DNA of 64,000 nucleotides from Ardenticatenaceae bacterium (GCA_020634395.1 JACKBU010000001.1:284009-348008), one strand, 5' to 3'; positions 51,101 to 60,477 are shown, numbered from the stretch's first letter. Numbers and translations: made by a program. The notes: generated by a model from the sequence alone, not told the origin.

Positions 51101-53654
51101 CCAACCAATCCATTTCCTCGTCGGACGGCCGTGGCTGTTCCGGTTGAGTGGCTTGCTCGTCTTCTGGCCCGGTGTATTTTTCTTCGTTTTCGTCACCCAT
51201 CACTGCCTCCACATCCACGTCCGGGCTTTCGGCCCTCTCGGATTCTACCAGTTCTTCCTCGGCGAAAAGCCAGCCAGGAAGATCATCTGCCGCCGCCAAC
51301 TCCTCCTGGGTGGAGAGATCGAGTTCGGCTGCGGCACGCAGCAGGTCGCTTTCTGTTGAAAATTGTGGGGTTTCTGGCGTTTCGCCAGGGAATGTGTCCG
51401 CCTGGGCATCGCCTGCCAGGGCCGCGTCATCGGCTTCGGCCACAACGGGTTCTTCTAGCGGCGATGATTCGACAGCTTCCAGCCCGGCTCCACGCAGCCA
51501 TGCCGGCAGGTCGCCTGTGGAGATTCGCTCTTGTTCGTCGGCAACGGCCGTGGAGTCGTCTTGCAGCCATCCAGGCAGCTCATCACCTACCTGGCTTTGC
51601 AAAAACTCATCGTCCTCGTCCTCGTCATCGGGCATGTCGTCAGAAAACTGGCTTGTCCCCAGCAGGCGCGAATCCACGGTATCTGGCACGGCTTCACTGC
51701 TAAGCCAGGCCGGCAAGTCGCCGCTGTCGGGCAGAGAGGAAGAATCGTCGGCAAGAGTGATCTCGGCCTCCGCTGGCTCAACCTCCTGTTCATCCCACAG
51801 CGTAATCTCATCTTCATCCAGTTCATCTTCCGGCTGCCAATCGGCCAGATCTTCCTCTGCCGGTAGTTCTGGGCTGTTAGCGGCCACCCAATCAGCCAGT
51901 TCTTCAGCAAGTTCGTCACTCGCTGACTGTTTCTCTTCGTACAGGTCACCGGTAACGCTGCCGGTCATTAGCCAGTCTGGCAGGTCGTCCGGGATGTCGG
52001 CCGGCGCCTCCAGGCCCAACTCGTCCTGTTCCTCTACATCCTCCGGCAGGTGAGCGGCCTCTTCTTGCGAACCGGTGCTCAAGGCGTTTAGTTCGTCGGT
52101 CAAACGCCACTCGAAATCGTCCTCTTCTTCCTCCACTTCATCCAGGTCCATCTGGAATCCAGCAAATTGACTGAGGTCTAGAACACCCGATTCAGAGTCA
52201 ACCATCACATCTTGAGAGTCAGCGAGGGGAGTATCTAACCAGTCAAATGCATCGCTGTCAGCTTCCTCACGCTCCTCGTCGATCTGCTCATTTTCACGCA
52301 GCCAGGCCGCGGCCGTTTGGGCATCAACTTCCATTGGCTCCAGATCATCGCCGGCCAGATCGGCCAGCCAATCCGGAGCAAACTCGTCTGCCTCAACAGC
52401 CGGTGGGAATGCGGCTGCCGGTGGCGAAGCTTCTGCTTCTGTTTCGTCTTCCTCGTCTTCGGCCAACCATTCTGGAATGGTTTCATCGGCCGCAGACGGA
52501 AACAGAGTGACACGTTTGTTTTGTGGTTCTTTTTGGTTTTGGACGCTGCCAGCGGCCATCTCTAGATCGGATTCTTCATCCTCAGCAAGCAGATCGTCCA
52601 GCCAGTCGGAGGTCGGTTCGGTGGCGGAAATTAAGCCGCTCTCATACGTGACCGTCTGTTCCGCTTGATCGCTGGCTTCCGCTTCTTCCAAAGGAGGTAG
52701 TTCCCCGGTTAGACCCGTCAGCCACTGATACATGTCGTCTTCGGCTTCTGCTTCCGGTTCCTCGGCTTCTGATGCCGGCCCTGGCGTCCAGGTGGACGGT
52801 CCTTCAAATTCGGCCATTGCTCCTTCGGCACCCAGATAATCTAGTTCCACTACTTTGGGCAGGGGAATCGCTCCTTCGGCGCGGAAGGCGCTGCCTTCGG
52901 GCGCTTCCGGATCGAAGTGATCGGCGTCGAGCAGCAGCATATCTTGAAGACGCTGGAGGTAACCTTGGGCTTCGTCTACCCGGCCGGTGCGCAGCCAGAT
53001 TTCGGCTAAAACGGCATTGGCCATGATGCAGTTGGGTAACTGATCAAGGACTTGGAGGGCGACGTTCACGGCTTCGATGCGACGGCCGTCTCGCCACAGC
53101 GCTTCCATCAGCAGCACACGCAAATCGATCCGTTCTTCATCGGCGGACAAGGCAGTGCGCAAAACGGCCGTGGCCTGATCATACAGCTCACCGCGCAAAT
53201 ACAGCCGCGCCAAAGCCCCTTTGGTCAGGAGAAGCGTGGTGGGGATAACGGCCGTGTCACCATTTTTTTGCCCGCGCCGCCGGTTTTCGATCTGGTTGGT
53301 GTACAGCGCCCGGAGTTCTTGCTGGATAGCGGTGTTGTAGGGTTCAATCTCATACGCCCGTTCCAGGTGCCAGATAGCCTGCGCCGGCACTTCTTCTTCC
53401 TTAAAAATAATAGCCAGACCGGCGTGGGCGATGTGGTCATTGGGATCAGCGCTGAGCACACGCTGAAACAGCTCCCTGGCGCCATCATAATCCCCTCTTT
53501 CAAGCAATGTTTTAGCCAGCAGACGATACGTCGCCACATGCTGCGGCTGCTGCTGCAAAATGTGGCGGCAATGTTCTACCGCCAGATCATATTGGCTGTC
53601 TTCCAGAAGCTGGTTGATTTGTTCGTGATATTGTTGCAGGGTAATGGTTGTCAC
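48114..53654 (-). CDS. Giant acidic TPR protein with repeated AMAWLEQLAARQGA modules
   Basis: An 1846-residue cytosolic protein starting at GTG 53654 (AGAGGGG upstream). Residues 1-240 hold TPRs (YDLAVEHCRHILQQQPQHVATYRLLAKTLLERGDYDGARELFQRVL and more). The last 60 residues hold two more (LNGAREALASGEVETALKDYAALVEKGEGL, YMRNGQLQKALDTYRQAL). Between them are about 1500 residues extremely rich in Glu, Asp and Ala, probably disordered. They carry many LPDWL/LPGWL/LPAWL/LPEWM motifs and eight copies of a module like PDDPDEAMAWLERLAARQG followed by A-x-LDELPS. Such short aromatic-acidic motifs could be docking sites. I know no function; the length and composition are unusual. Confidence 0.85.
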   Translation of the reverse strand: MTTITLQQYHEQINQLLEDSQYDLAVEHCRHILQQQPQHVATYRLLAKTLLERGDYDGARELFQRVLSADPNDHIAHAGLAIIFKEEEVPAQAIWHLERAYEIEPYNTAIQQELRALYTNQIENRRRGQKNGDTAVIPTTLLLTKGALARLYLRGELYDQATAVLRTALSADEERIDLRVLLMEALWRDGRRIEAVNVALQVLDQLPNCIMANAVLAEIWLRTGRVDEAQGYLQRLQDMLLLDADHFDPEAPEGSAFRAEGAIPLPKVVELDYLGAEGAMAEFEGPSTWTPGPASEAEEPEAEAEDDMYQWLTGLTGELPPLEEAEASDQAEQTVTYESGLISATEPTSDWLDDLLAEDEESDLEMAAGSVQNQKEPQNKRVTLFPSAADETIPEWLAEDEEDETEAEASPPAAAFPPAVEADEFAPDWLADLAGDDLEPMEVDAQTAAAWLRENEQIDEEREEADSDAFDWLDTPLADSQDVMVDSESGVLDLSQFAGFQMDLDEVEEEEDDFEWRLTDELNALSTGSQEEAAHLPEDVEEQDELGLEAPADIPDDLPDWLMTGSVTGDLYEEKQSASDELAEELADWVAANSPELPAEEDLADWQPEDELDEDEITLWDEQEVEPAEAEITLADDSSSLPDSGDLPAWLSSEAVPDTVDSRLLGTSQFSDDMPDDEDEDDEFLQSQVGDELPGWLQDDSTAVADEQERISTGDLPAWLRGAGLEAVESSPLEEPVVAEADDAALAGDAQADTFPGETPETPQFSTESDLLRAAAELDLSTQEELAAADDLPGWLFAEEELVESERAESPDVDVEAVMGDENEEKYTGPEDEQATQPEQPRPSDEEMDWLDDLAAMSGAESSALDVLNDTGELPEWMVMDEDELASARAAEEEEPEEPETAVSAEEEEPAAFTAVPLEEEPDLNWLDALAADEAQPEAVEELPTWQWPEDEPVSADLTEEALETMFSGDEPREEQESEAVSEPEAADFPDDLDDVMSWLEDLAGEPDAPVEELPTVAEDLDFDDLFALAGEAEPLAEAPAEEDLELPPDDPEAAMAWLEQLAARQGAPLDELPSVKTEEAASEDEAGEVSELFDLDELGEAEVTLIAAEVREETAVDEDFSLDVPDDPDEAMAWLERLAARQGAPLDELPSITEETDLDDFFGEDVLAELGDLEGEDQVSAAAEITAEAADEADEELDDAMAWLEQLAADQETTTDARPFAPEEMDSEVEEVDLFVVETTAVSQAGDDLSEAMDWLDDLAQTEEAEEEETAVPDWLTVDEAESEPAAPEQPAVTSALLAELAWLESEVDMEPAEDMADFDLDEVEVSDEDLEAALNQLDMLALTPSIPEEEPVTEPEELSEESDDLETFLEEALELPQEPEADTAVVATIVEETLIIEETADEGDLPALEDTADLDLEAIPDDPDEAMAWLERLAARQGASLDELPSLHDADEETLAALTAVPPTETAAVDEEVEETAVADLDVPENIDDAMAWLEQLAARQGASLDELPTVTETDDEVKTPDWIAAQAAAEEEATQSADGLTPADELAAELETLLDETAPLSEPEVELGVPDDIDDAMAWLEQLAARQGTSLDELPSVTPETAVDEDLDAPAWIAAAQAAAAADEEEEEADDAALADEATADLFAADETSAELDEVADSLPDWLTTEGEDEYLRVGGHTDWLGSLPEPDLDGWLAAEEEATISGTGDLHAELPPVPTSGKTGPLLPKSETGPLSGSSLPDTADLDEDLLIPDMDLGLSALDVDEEQLNGAREALASGEVETALKDYAALVEKGEGLNTLIADLEAASSQHTDRPLVRRMLGDAYMRNGQLQKALDTYRQALDQM
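48859..50690 (-). repeat. Coding repeats of the AMAWLEQLAARQGA module
   Basis: Eight copies (five close, three degenerate) of a roughly 30-codon module inside the TPR gene, spaced 190-700 bp. The DNA of the close copies (for example near 48890, 49140, 49330, 50220 and 50450) is nearly identical over about 60 bp, so recombination between them is expected. Confidence 0.8.
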
Positions 53655-53676
53655 GGGGTAACCCCTCTGCCTGCAA

Positions 53677-53727
53677 AACGTAAAACGAACCAGATACTTA
53701 CCTTCGACGGAATGTCGGTTTTACGTT
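53677..53727. repeat. Inverted repeat upstream of the TPR gene
   Basis: AACGTAAAAC (53677-53686) pairs with GTTTTACGTT (53718-53727), 31 bases apart, in the leader of the TPR gene. Confidence 0.55.
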
Positions 53728-53776
53728 CTACGCATTTATTATGGTTAACTTGTGGCGATATTATGCAAAGTTTCAA

Positions 53777-54811
53777 TTAATTAAGCAAGTGGCGATCCTT
53801 AAGTTGCTGTAGTAGATCAGTCACATCCTGTTCCGCTTGCGGCATAGGGCCGATGTCATCTTTGACTTCGTCGCGGCCTAGAAGCGTATAAACGGTGTTA
53901 AGAATCCCGCTGTTGAGTACCTGGAGCTCGTAACCCCCTTCCAGGATAAAGAGAATACGGCCGTTACACAAATCGCCGGCCATTTGCACCAGGTAACGAC
54001 AAATGTTGGCATAACCTTTCAAACTGAGGCCGCCCTCGGCCAGCGGATCTTGCCAGTGGGCATCGAAGCCGGCCGAAACCAACAGCAAATCGGGTTGAAA
54101 AGCAGCCACCTTCGGCAGCACCAGTTCACGCATAATGCGGCAGTACCCTTCGTCGCCCACAAAGGGCGGCAGCGGCACATTCAGCGTATAGCCCAGCCCA
54201 TGGCCGGCCCCAATTTCGTGGGAACGCCCGATGCCCGGATAGAAAAAGGGGGCAAACAAATGGGCCGAAACAAACAAGACGGAATCGTCCAGGTAAAAAA
54301 TCTCCTGGGTTCCGTTGCCGTGATGGACGTCAAAATCGATAACAGCGACGCGTTTGGCTCCGTGCGCTGCCTGAGCCTGCCGGGCGGCAACGGCCGTATT
54401 GTTTAACAGGCAAAAACCGCTGGCCTGATTCGTGCTGGCATGGTGCCCCGGCGGGCGCACCAGGGCGATCCCGTTCCCCGCTTTTCCACTCATAATGTAG
54501 TCCACGGCCTCGCAGCAGCCGCCAGCCGCCAGACGCGCCAGGCGGAAACTCTCGGCCGTGGCGTAGGTATCACCGTGGTCCAGCAGACCGCCCCCACGCC
54601 AGGATATTTGTTGCAGGCGTTCAACGTAGACGGCCGTATGTACCCGCATCAACTGTTCCATCGTCGCCACCATCGGCTCCACCTGGAGCAAATCTGGCAG
54701 CACGCCATACCCCTCTAAAAACGTCATCACCGATTCCAGCCGGTGATGGCTTTCTGGGTGATAAGGTTTGGTGTGGGCCGGTGCCGGAACATACACAAGC
54801 AAGCTACTCAT
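53777..54811 (-). CDS. Histone deacetylase-like amidohydrolase
   Basis: A 344-residue class II-type HDAC/acetylpolyamine amidohydrolase: HPESHHRLESV, LVRPPGHHAS, GFCLLNNTAVAARQ, VIDFDVHHGNGTQEIFY (zinc ligands Asp and His), LLVSAGFDAHWQDPL (third ligand Asp) and FILEGGYEL. All catalytic residues are present. It removes acyl groups from amines: a protein lysine or a polyamine. The acetyl-CoA synthetase gene about 4 kb away, an enzyme often controlled by lysine acetylation, makes an AcuC-like role possible but unproved. AAGGA precedes the ATG. Confidence 0.93.
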   Translation of the reverse strand: MSSLLVYVPAPAHTKPYHPESHHRLESVMTFLEGYGVLPDLLQVEPMVATMEQLMRVHTAVYVERLQQISWRGGGLLDHGDTYATAESFRLARLAAGGCCEAVDYIMSGKAGNGIALVRPPGHHASTNQASGFCLLNNTAVAARQAQAAHGAKRVAVIDFDVHHGNGTQEIFYLDDSVLFVSAHLFAPFFYPGIGRSHEIGAGHGLGYTLNVPLPPFVGDEGYCRIMRELVLPKVAAFQPDLLLVSAGFDAHWQDPLAEGGLSLKGYANICRYLVQMAGDLCNGRILFILEGGYELQVLNSGILNTVYTLLGRDEVKDDIGPMPQAEQDVTDLLQQLKDRHLLN

Positions 54812-54883
54812 ACATTCATCCTTTTACACAGGGTAAATCTCGTCGACGGTGCATTGAACCCACTCCCCATTATACGCCTTAAG

Positions 54884-54918
54884 AAAAAAGGGTGCAGCAA
54901 CAAGGATGCTGCACCCCT
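54884..54918 (-). terminator. Terminator of hppA
   Basis: GGGTGCAGCA (54890-54899) pairs with TGCTGCACCC (54907-54916), followed on the minus strand by six T. Confidence 0.9.
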
Positions 54919-54963
54919 TTCAATTTCACAGGCAGCCGGCCTGATAACGGCCGTTTCCGATAA

Positions 54964-57276
54964 TTATCCGCCGTTCACCAGCATGTACAACAACCCCTGC
55001 CCCCCGGCAAAAGCAGCCACCAACCCGGCAAAAACCACCGAAACCATCGACATCAACTTGATCAGAATGTTGAGAGAGGGACCCGATGTATCTTTGAACG
55101 GATCGCCCACGGTATCGCCCACAACGGCCGCTTTATGAGCCTGCGAGCCTTTACCGCCGTGATGACCTTCTTCAATATACTTTTTGGCATTATCCCAGGA
55201 GCCGCCGGCATTGGCCATCATGATAGCCAGAGCAAAACCGGCCGACAGGCCGCCGGCAAGCAGCCCCAACACACCGGCCACGCCAAACAACACCCCCACA
55301 ATTACCGGCACAGCAATAGCGATCAACGAAGGCATCACCATCTCCCGCTGGGCCGAAGCAGTGCTGATGTCTACACAGCGGGCATAATCGGGCTTAGATA
55401 TACCGGCCAGAATGCCCGGATCGCTGCGGAACTGGCGGCGCACTTCTTCCACCATACCGCCAGCAGCCCGCCCCACGGCGCGCATGGTCAGCGCCGAGAA
55501 ATAGAAAGCGGTCGCGGCGCCGGCAAATAAACCGATGAGCACCGAAGGGTTAAGCAGCGTGACGTTGTAATAGACCATAAAATCCTGCATAGACATGGTC
55601 GCCACTTCCACTGTTTTCCCGGCAATTTGCACAGTCTCGATGCCGCGCAGTTCAGTCAGCACCAGGCGGATTTCCTCCAGGTAGGCTGCCAGCAGGGCCA
55701 GCGATGTCAGCGCCGCTGAGCCGATGGCAAACCCTTTGCCGATCGCGGCCGTGGTGTTGCCCACAGCATCAAGCTGATCGGTTCGGTCGCGGACTTTGGG
55801 GTCCAGGTCGGCCATTTCGGCGTTGCCGCCGGCGTTATCGGCGATGGGTCCGTAGGCGTCTGTTGCCAGGGTAAATCCCAGAGTAGACAGCATCCCTACG
55901 GCCGCAATGCCCACTCCGTATAGACCCATCAAAATATTGCTGGCGCCGCCCACAATGTAGAAGCTGACGGCAATGCCAAAGATAATGGCAACCACAGGGA
56001 TACCATTGGACTCCATACCTACGGCCACACCTTCGATGAGGGCCGTGGCGGAGCTGGTTTCGGCTTGCTGGGCGATCCCGCGGGTGGGTTTGAAGGCGTG
56101 CGAGGTGTAGAACTCGGTAGACTTGCCGACGATAATGCCGACAATAAGACCGGTGATAACGGCCGTCCACACTTGCCACCAGTTCGGCAGCCCCAAAATA
56201 TACATGATCGGCAGCGCCAACACCGCAATCCCGATAGAACTGCCATACAAACCCCGGCTCAGGGCCCCGATTAACTGGGCCTGGGAAGCCCCTTCATCGG
56301 CCTGCACCAGGTAAATGGCCATGATGGACAACACAACCCCCACGGCCGCCAGAGAAATGGGAGCTGCAAGATACCGAAGCTGCATCTCCATCATCGAATA
56401 ACTACCCAACGCCGCCCCGGCCGTAGCCACGGCCGCCACGCCCAGCGCCGAAGTCGCCAGAATCGATCCGGCATAAGACTCATACAAGTCAGCGCCCATG
56501 CCGGCCACGTCGCCCACGTTATCGCCTACGTTGTCGGCGATGGTCGCCGGGTTGCGGGGATCATCCTCGGGAATACCGGCTTCAACCTTGCCCACCAGAT
56601 CCGCGCCCACGTCCGCCGCCTTAGTAAAGATGCCCCCACCAACGCGGGCAAACAGCGCTTGCGTCGAAGCGCCCATACCAAAACTCAACATCGTGGCCGT
56701 AATAATGGGCAAGGGGTTGGCGGCCGTGCTGATAAAGCTGTTGGGCAGCAAAGCCGGGAAGAGAAAGTACAAAATGAGAAACCAGAGGGTGATGTCCAAC
56801 AAGGCAAAACCGACAACCACCAGACCCATCACCGCCCCGGCGCGTAAGGACACCTGCAGGCCGTTGTTGAGGCTTTGACTGGCGGCATGGGCCGTCCGTG
56901 CCGAGGCATTGGTGGCTGTGCGCATACCAAAAAAGCCGCAGAGCGCCGAAAACAGCCCCCCGGTGATGAAGGCAAACGGGACCACCGGATTTTGCAGTTT
57001 TAAGAAAGACATGATCAGGAACAACACGAACAAAGCGCCAAAAACAATGCCCACCACCCGGTACTGGCGGGTAAGATAAGCCATCGCGCCTTCCCGTACA
57101 GCCTGGGCTATTTCGATCATGCGCGGAGTTCCTTCACTATGCGCCATTACCTGGCGGTAAAAGTAGAAGGCGTATCCCAGGGCAATAATGGCGCCAATGG
57201 GGCCCAACCACCACAGCCAGGGTAAACTTGCCCGATTCGCAACTGTTTCTTGCGCCAATAACAGTGTTTGTTCCAT
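54964..57276 (-). CDS. hppA: Membrane-bound cation-pumping pyrophosphatase
   Basis: A 770-residue integral membrane protein with about 16 helices. The substrate site GGGIFTKAADVGADLVGKVEAGIPEDDPRNPATIADNVGDNVGDVAGMGADLYES and the second site DAYGPIADNAGGNAEM plus the third DNAKKYIEEG are complete. It splits pyrophosphate to pump H+ or Na+. The position that tells the classes apart reads GNTTAAIGKG, with Ala rather than Lys, so it belongs to the K+-dependent type by the published rule. Its N-terminal helix carries no cleavable signal. Confidence 0.96.
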   Translation of the reverse strand: MEQTLLLAQETVANRASLPWLWWLGPIGAIIALGYAFYFYRQVMAHSEGTPRMIEIAQAVREGAMAYLTRQYRVVGIVFGALFVLFLIMSFLKLQNPVVPFAFITGGLFSALCGFFGMRTATNASARTAHAASQSLNNGLQVSLRAGAVMGLVVVGFALLDITLWFLILYFLFPALLPNSFISTAANPLPIITATMLSFGMGASTQALFARVGGGIFTKAADVGADLVGKVEAGIPEDDPRNPATIADNVGDNVGDVAGMGADLYESYAGSILATSALGVAAVATAGAALGSYSMMEMQLRYLAAPISLAAVGVVLSIMAIYLVQADEGASQAQLIGALSRGLYGSSIGIAVLALPIMYILGLPNWWQVWTAVITGLIVGIIVGKSTEFYTSHAFKPTRGIAQQAETSSATALIEGVAVGMESNGIPVVAIIFGIAVSFYIVGGASNILMGLYGVGIAAVGMLSTLGFTLATDAYGPIADNAGGNAEMADLDPKVRDRTDQLDAVGNTTAAIGKGFAIGSAALTSLALLAAYLEEIRLVLTELRGIETVQIAGKTVEVATMSMQDFMVYYNVTLLNPSVLIGLFAGAATAFYFSALTMRAVGRAAGGMVEEVRRQFRSDPGILAGISKPDYARCVDISTASAQREMVMPSLIAIAVPVIVGVLFGVAGVLGLLAGGLSAGFALAIMMANAGGSWDNAKKYIEEGHHGGKGSQAHKAAVVGDTVGDPFKDTSGPSLNILIKLMSMVSVVFAGLVAAFAGGQGLLYMLVNGG

Positions 57277-57741
57277 AAGCGTCTTTTAGATCTCCTGCAA
57301 GATTCTGTCGTTTTGGATGTTCTGACCTTAACCCGAGGTGCAACGGCCACTTTGTCAGTTTCAACTGCGGCTGTACTCAGATTTTTGATTGATTTATGTC
57401 AGTCGCTTCTTATTATCACAGTTAAGGGGGAAGCTTGTGTTTGTATTGTCATCAATTTGGTTCCCGCAGCGGGGTTTTTAGGGCGCGGTGATTGTAACGA
57501 ATTGCACAAACCATGTCAAACAAGGTCGTGACAGGCGTCTGGCAGAAGAGTGACAAATTACACTGGTTTGGGGCTGCGCGGCGGGGTGGGAAGACACGGC
57601 CGTTTCTCCCTCCCCCTCCTTTGCCAAAAAATCAGCACAGCGGCCGCAGCAGCATTTTTGATACGCTCCCAATTAGCGGCTATAATCGGGCCTAGTGTTT
57701 AGCCCACACCAATCCCTAAGAGTAGAAGGAGCGGAAATTCC
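57277..57741. other. Intergenic region between divergent hppA and the next gene
   Basis: 465 bp without a supported gene. Short open frames here have no family features. It holds the promoter at 57658-57686 and presumably the hppA promoter and leader; base composition is more AT-rich than the coding DNA around 57370-57530. Confidence 0.6.
57658..57686 (+). promoter_or_regulatory. Sigma-70 promoter
   Basis: TTGATA (57658-57663) and TATAAT (57681-57686) with exact 17-bp spacing, 56 bp before the ATG at 57742. The best promoter match in the window. Confidence 0.8.
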
Positions 57742-58506
57742 ATGACTGTACACCTGTACCTTTCTTTGATACCTGAAGCCCTGATTGCCTCCATGTACGC
57801 GCCAGAGGAATTTGGCGTCTACTACACTGTCGGCTACAGCAAGAAGCAGCGCGGACAGGCTATGTTTGTGGAGTTAGACCCCGATTTTCGCCACGACTTC
57901 TTCCGTATTGATGAGGGAATTGCTCGCTGTGTGCCGCACGAAGACGGCCGTCCCAAAAAATCCGTCTACATCTCCACCTACCGCGTGCTGGAACATGTCC
58001 CGCTCACCAACATCAACACCCTCTACCTTGTCACCCGCTACGGCGAAACACTGCCGCTAACCCGCAGCAGCGCTTATCCCAAAGACAACAGCGGTTTTTA
58101 CATGTATCAAGAAATAGCCCCCGTCTCCCCGCTTGTCGTCAGTACGCTGGACCCGCTGGCCCTTTACCAGTTCCTGACGCAAGACCCCGAAAGCATGATC
58201 CACCTGCCAGCCGTCTGTTTTGTGGATCTCCGCCTGGGTGAACTGGCCCGCGACCCGGAATACGGCTCCGTCGGCGATCTGCCCTACGACTACATCCACC
58301 AACTGCGTGAAGGCCTGGTCGAGCTGCAAACCAAAACCATCCACACCAAGATGATCGACCGCACCCATACCGTCGAATATCCCTACCGCATGATCAACAA
58401 CGGCGTCTACCTGGGCAACGTCGACGAACTCGCCTATTTCCCCCTCCCCACCCGCGACGAACTGCGCCGAAACTATTCGCGCTGGTGGCGTTCGGCCAAC
58501 CAATAA
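57742..58506 (+). CDS. Conserved hypothetical protein, 254 residues
   Basis: I do not recognise this soluble protein. It opens MTVHLYLSLIPEALIASMYAP and has MFVELDPDFRHDFF, a VYISTYRVLEHVPL strand, YQFLTQDPESMIHLPAVCFVDL and EYPYRMINNGVYLGN. There are two cysteines and no signal peptide or obvious cofactor motif. It has a strong promoter and AGAAGGAG before the ATG, and ends at a terminator, so it is a single-gene unit likely well expressed. Confidence 0.75.
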   Translation: MTVHLYLSLIPEALIASMYAPEEFGVYYTVGYSKKQRGQAMFVELDPDFRHDFFRIDEGIARCVPHEDGRPKKSVYISTYRVLEHVPLTNINTLYLVTRYGETLPLTRSSAYPKDNSGFYMYQEIAPVSPLVVSTLDPLALYQFLTQDPESMIHLPAVCFVDLRLGELARDPEYGSVGDLPYDYIHQLREGLVELQTKTIHTKMIDRTHTVEYPYRMINNGVYLGNVDELAYFPLPTRDELRRNYSRWWRSANQ

Positions 58507-58511
58507 GCAAC

Positions 58512-58554
58512 AAAAAAGAGGGTGGGAAGCAAACCTTTCCACCCTCTTTTTTTA
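58512..58554. terminator. Bidirectional terminator
   Basis: AAGAGGGTGGGAAG and CTTTCCACCCTCTT form a stem with A-run left and T-run right. Shared by the unknown gene and acs. Confidence 0.88.
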
Positions 58555-58572
58555 TCCCTTGTCGCCAGCAGG

Positions 58573-60477
58573 CTAGTCCGCCAGCGTAGAGAGGTCGCCG
58601 ACGTCCTGGCCCAGCACGCGCGCCTTCAAAACCCGCCGCATGATCTTGCCGGAGCGTGTTTTGGGCAGGCTGTCCACAAAATCGATGGTCGATGGCTTGG
58701 CAATCGGCCCCATCTCGTGGGCGACGTGGTCTTTGAGCATGTGTTCCAGCTTTTCGCTGCCTTCCCAACCCTGCCGCAGAATACAGTAGGCTTTGATGAT
58801 GTTGCCACGCAGTTCATCTGGCACACCGATTACGGCCGCTTCGGCCACGGCCGTGTGGCTCACCAGCGCACTCTCAATCTCCGCCGTACCCAGTCGGTAG
58901 CCCGACACCTTAATCACATCGTCAATACGGCCGATTACCCAGATGTAACCATCCTCATCCTTCTTGGCGCTGTCACCCGGTAAATACCAGCCCTGGTCGG
59001 CAAAACGGCTCCAATACTGCTGCACATAGCGGTCCGGATCGCCAAAAATCGTCCGCAGCATCCCGGGCCACGGCGACTTGATCACCAGATAGCCCTCTTC
59101 ATTGGCCCCCACCGACTCGCCTTCCTCATCCACCACGTCCACTTCCACACCGGGAAAAGCGCGCGTCGCCGAACCGGGCTTGAGAGGCACACTGGGCAGC
59201 GGCGTAATCATAAAACCGCCCGTTTCCGTCTGCCACCATGTGTCCATAATCGGACACGTCTCTTTGCCGATGACACGGTAATACCAGCGCCAGGCCTCCG
59301 GGTTGATCGGCTCCCCGACAGAACCCAACAGGCGCAGCGAGGACAAATCATGCTTGTTGGGCCAGCTTTCGCCAAAACGCATCAGCCCGCGAATGGCCGT
59401 CGGCGCCGTGTACAGAATCGTCACGCCATATTTGGCAATCAGCGACCACCAACGATCCGGGTATGGATAGGTTGGCGCGCCTTCATACATCAGGCTGGTG
59501 GCCCCCAAAATCAACGGCGCGTACACAATATAGCTGTGGCCGGTGATCCAGCCCGGATCAGCAGCGCACCACCAGACATCCTCAGGCTTGATGTCGAACA
59601 CCCACTTCAGCGTCGTGGAGGTCCAGACCATGTAGCCACCGTGCGTATGCAAAATCGCTTTCGGCTTGCCCGTCGTGCCGGAGGTATACAAAATGAAAAG
59701 CGGATCTTCAGCATCCATGACTTCTGTGGCCGCGTTGGGATCGGCAATTGGCAGAGCCATCAGGTCATGGTACCAGTAGTCGCGGCCCTGCACCATTTCC
59801 ACGTCTACACCCGTTCGTTTGACACAAATCACGGACTGGATCGTTCCGGAGCGATCCACCGCTTCGTTGGCAATTCGTTTAAGTTCGATGATGCTGCCGC
59901 GCAGCCAGGCGCCATCACTGGTGATCAGCACCTTGGATTGGCTGTCGTCGATGCGCTCGTGCAGGGCTTCAGTGGAAAAGCCGCCGTATACTACGGAGTG
60001 CATGGCGCCAATTTTGGCACAGGCCAGCATGGCAATCATCAGTTCGGGAATGCGGCCCATGTAGATGGTGACGCGGTCGCCTTTTTGCACGCCCATCGCC
60101 CGCAGCACACTGGCGAATTTGCTTACTTCATAATCGAGCTGTTGATAGGTATAGACACGCGTATCACCCGGTTCTCCCTCGAAGATGAGCGCGGCTTTGT
60201 TGCGCACGGCCGTGCGCATATGCCGGTCCAGCGCATTGTGAATAATGTTGACCTTGGCGCCCTTAAACCATTTGTAAAATGGCGCATTGTGGTCTTCCAG
60301 CGTCTTTTCCCACGGCTGATACCATTCATAGTTTTCCGCCGCAATCTTGCCCCAAAACTTTGCCAGATCTGCCGAAGCTTCCGCATGGACTTTTTCATAA
60401 TCCTGGATGTGGGCGTGGGCTACCACCTCCGGTGCGGGAAAATAGACTTCGCCAACCATCTTCTTATCGTCTGCCAT
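58573..60477 (-). CDS. acs: Acetyl-CoA synthetase (AMP-forming)
   Basis: A 634-residue adenylate-forming enzyme: acetate + ATP + CoA to acetyl-CoA. Motifs: LYTSGTTGKPKAILHTHGGY (P-loop), YTAPTAIRGLMRFG, MDTWWQTETGGFMI with the Trp pocket typical of Acs, YLPGDSAKKDEDGYIWVIGRIDDVIKVSGYRLG and the acetylation site TRSGKIMRR. AGGAGG lies eight bases before the ATG. A good promoter is 100 bp upstream. Confidence 0.96.
   Translation of the reverse strand: MADDKKMVGEVYFPAPEVVAHAHIQDYEKVHAEASADLAKFWGKIAAENYEWYQPWEKTLEDHNAPFYKWFKGAKVNIIHNALDRHMRTAVRNKAALIFEGEPGDTRVYTYQQLDYEVSKFASVLRAMGVQKGDRVTIYMGRIPELMIAMLACAKIGAMHSVVYGGFSTEALHERIDDSQSKVLITSDGAWLRGSIIELKRIANEAVDRSGTIQSVICVKRTGVDVEMVQGRDYWYHDLMALPIADPNAATEVMDAEDPLFILYTSGTTGKPKAILHTHGGYMVWTSTTLKWVFDIKPEDVWWCAADPGWITGHSYIVYAPLILGATSLMYEGAPTYPYPDRWWSLIAKYGVTILYTAPTAIRGLMRFGESWPNKHDLSSLRLLGSVGEPINPEAWRWYYRVIGKETCPIMDTWWQTETGGFMITPLPSVPLKPGSATRAFPGVEVDVVDEEGESVGANEEGYLVIKSPWPGMLRTIFGDPDRYVQQYWSRFADQGWYLPGDSAKKDEDGYIWVIGRIDDVIKVSGYRLGTAEIESALVSHTAVAEAAVIGVPDELRGNIIKAYCILRQGWEGSEKLEHMLKDHVAHEMGPIAKPSTIDFVDSLPKTRSGKIMRRVLKARVLGQDVGDLSTLAD

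Noticed and set aside
51148..52053. Serine-rich open frames on the plus strand opposite the TPR gene
   Set aside because: Poly-Ser strings are the antisense of Glu/Asp/Ala codons; no ribosome-binding site or domain.
57277..57741. Structured leader RNA or riboswitch upstream of hppA
   Set aside because: I could not find a known consensus fold by eye; a covariance-model search would be needed.
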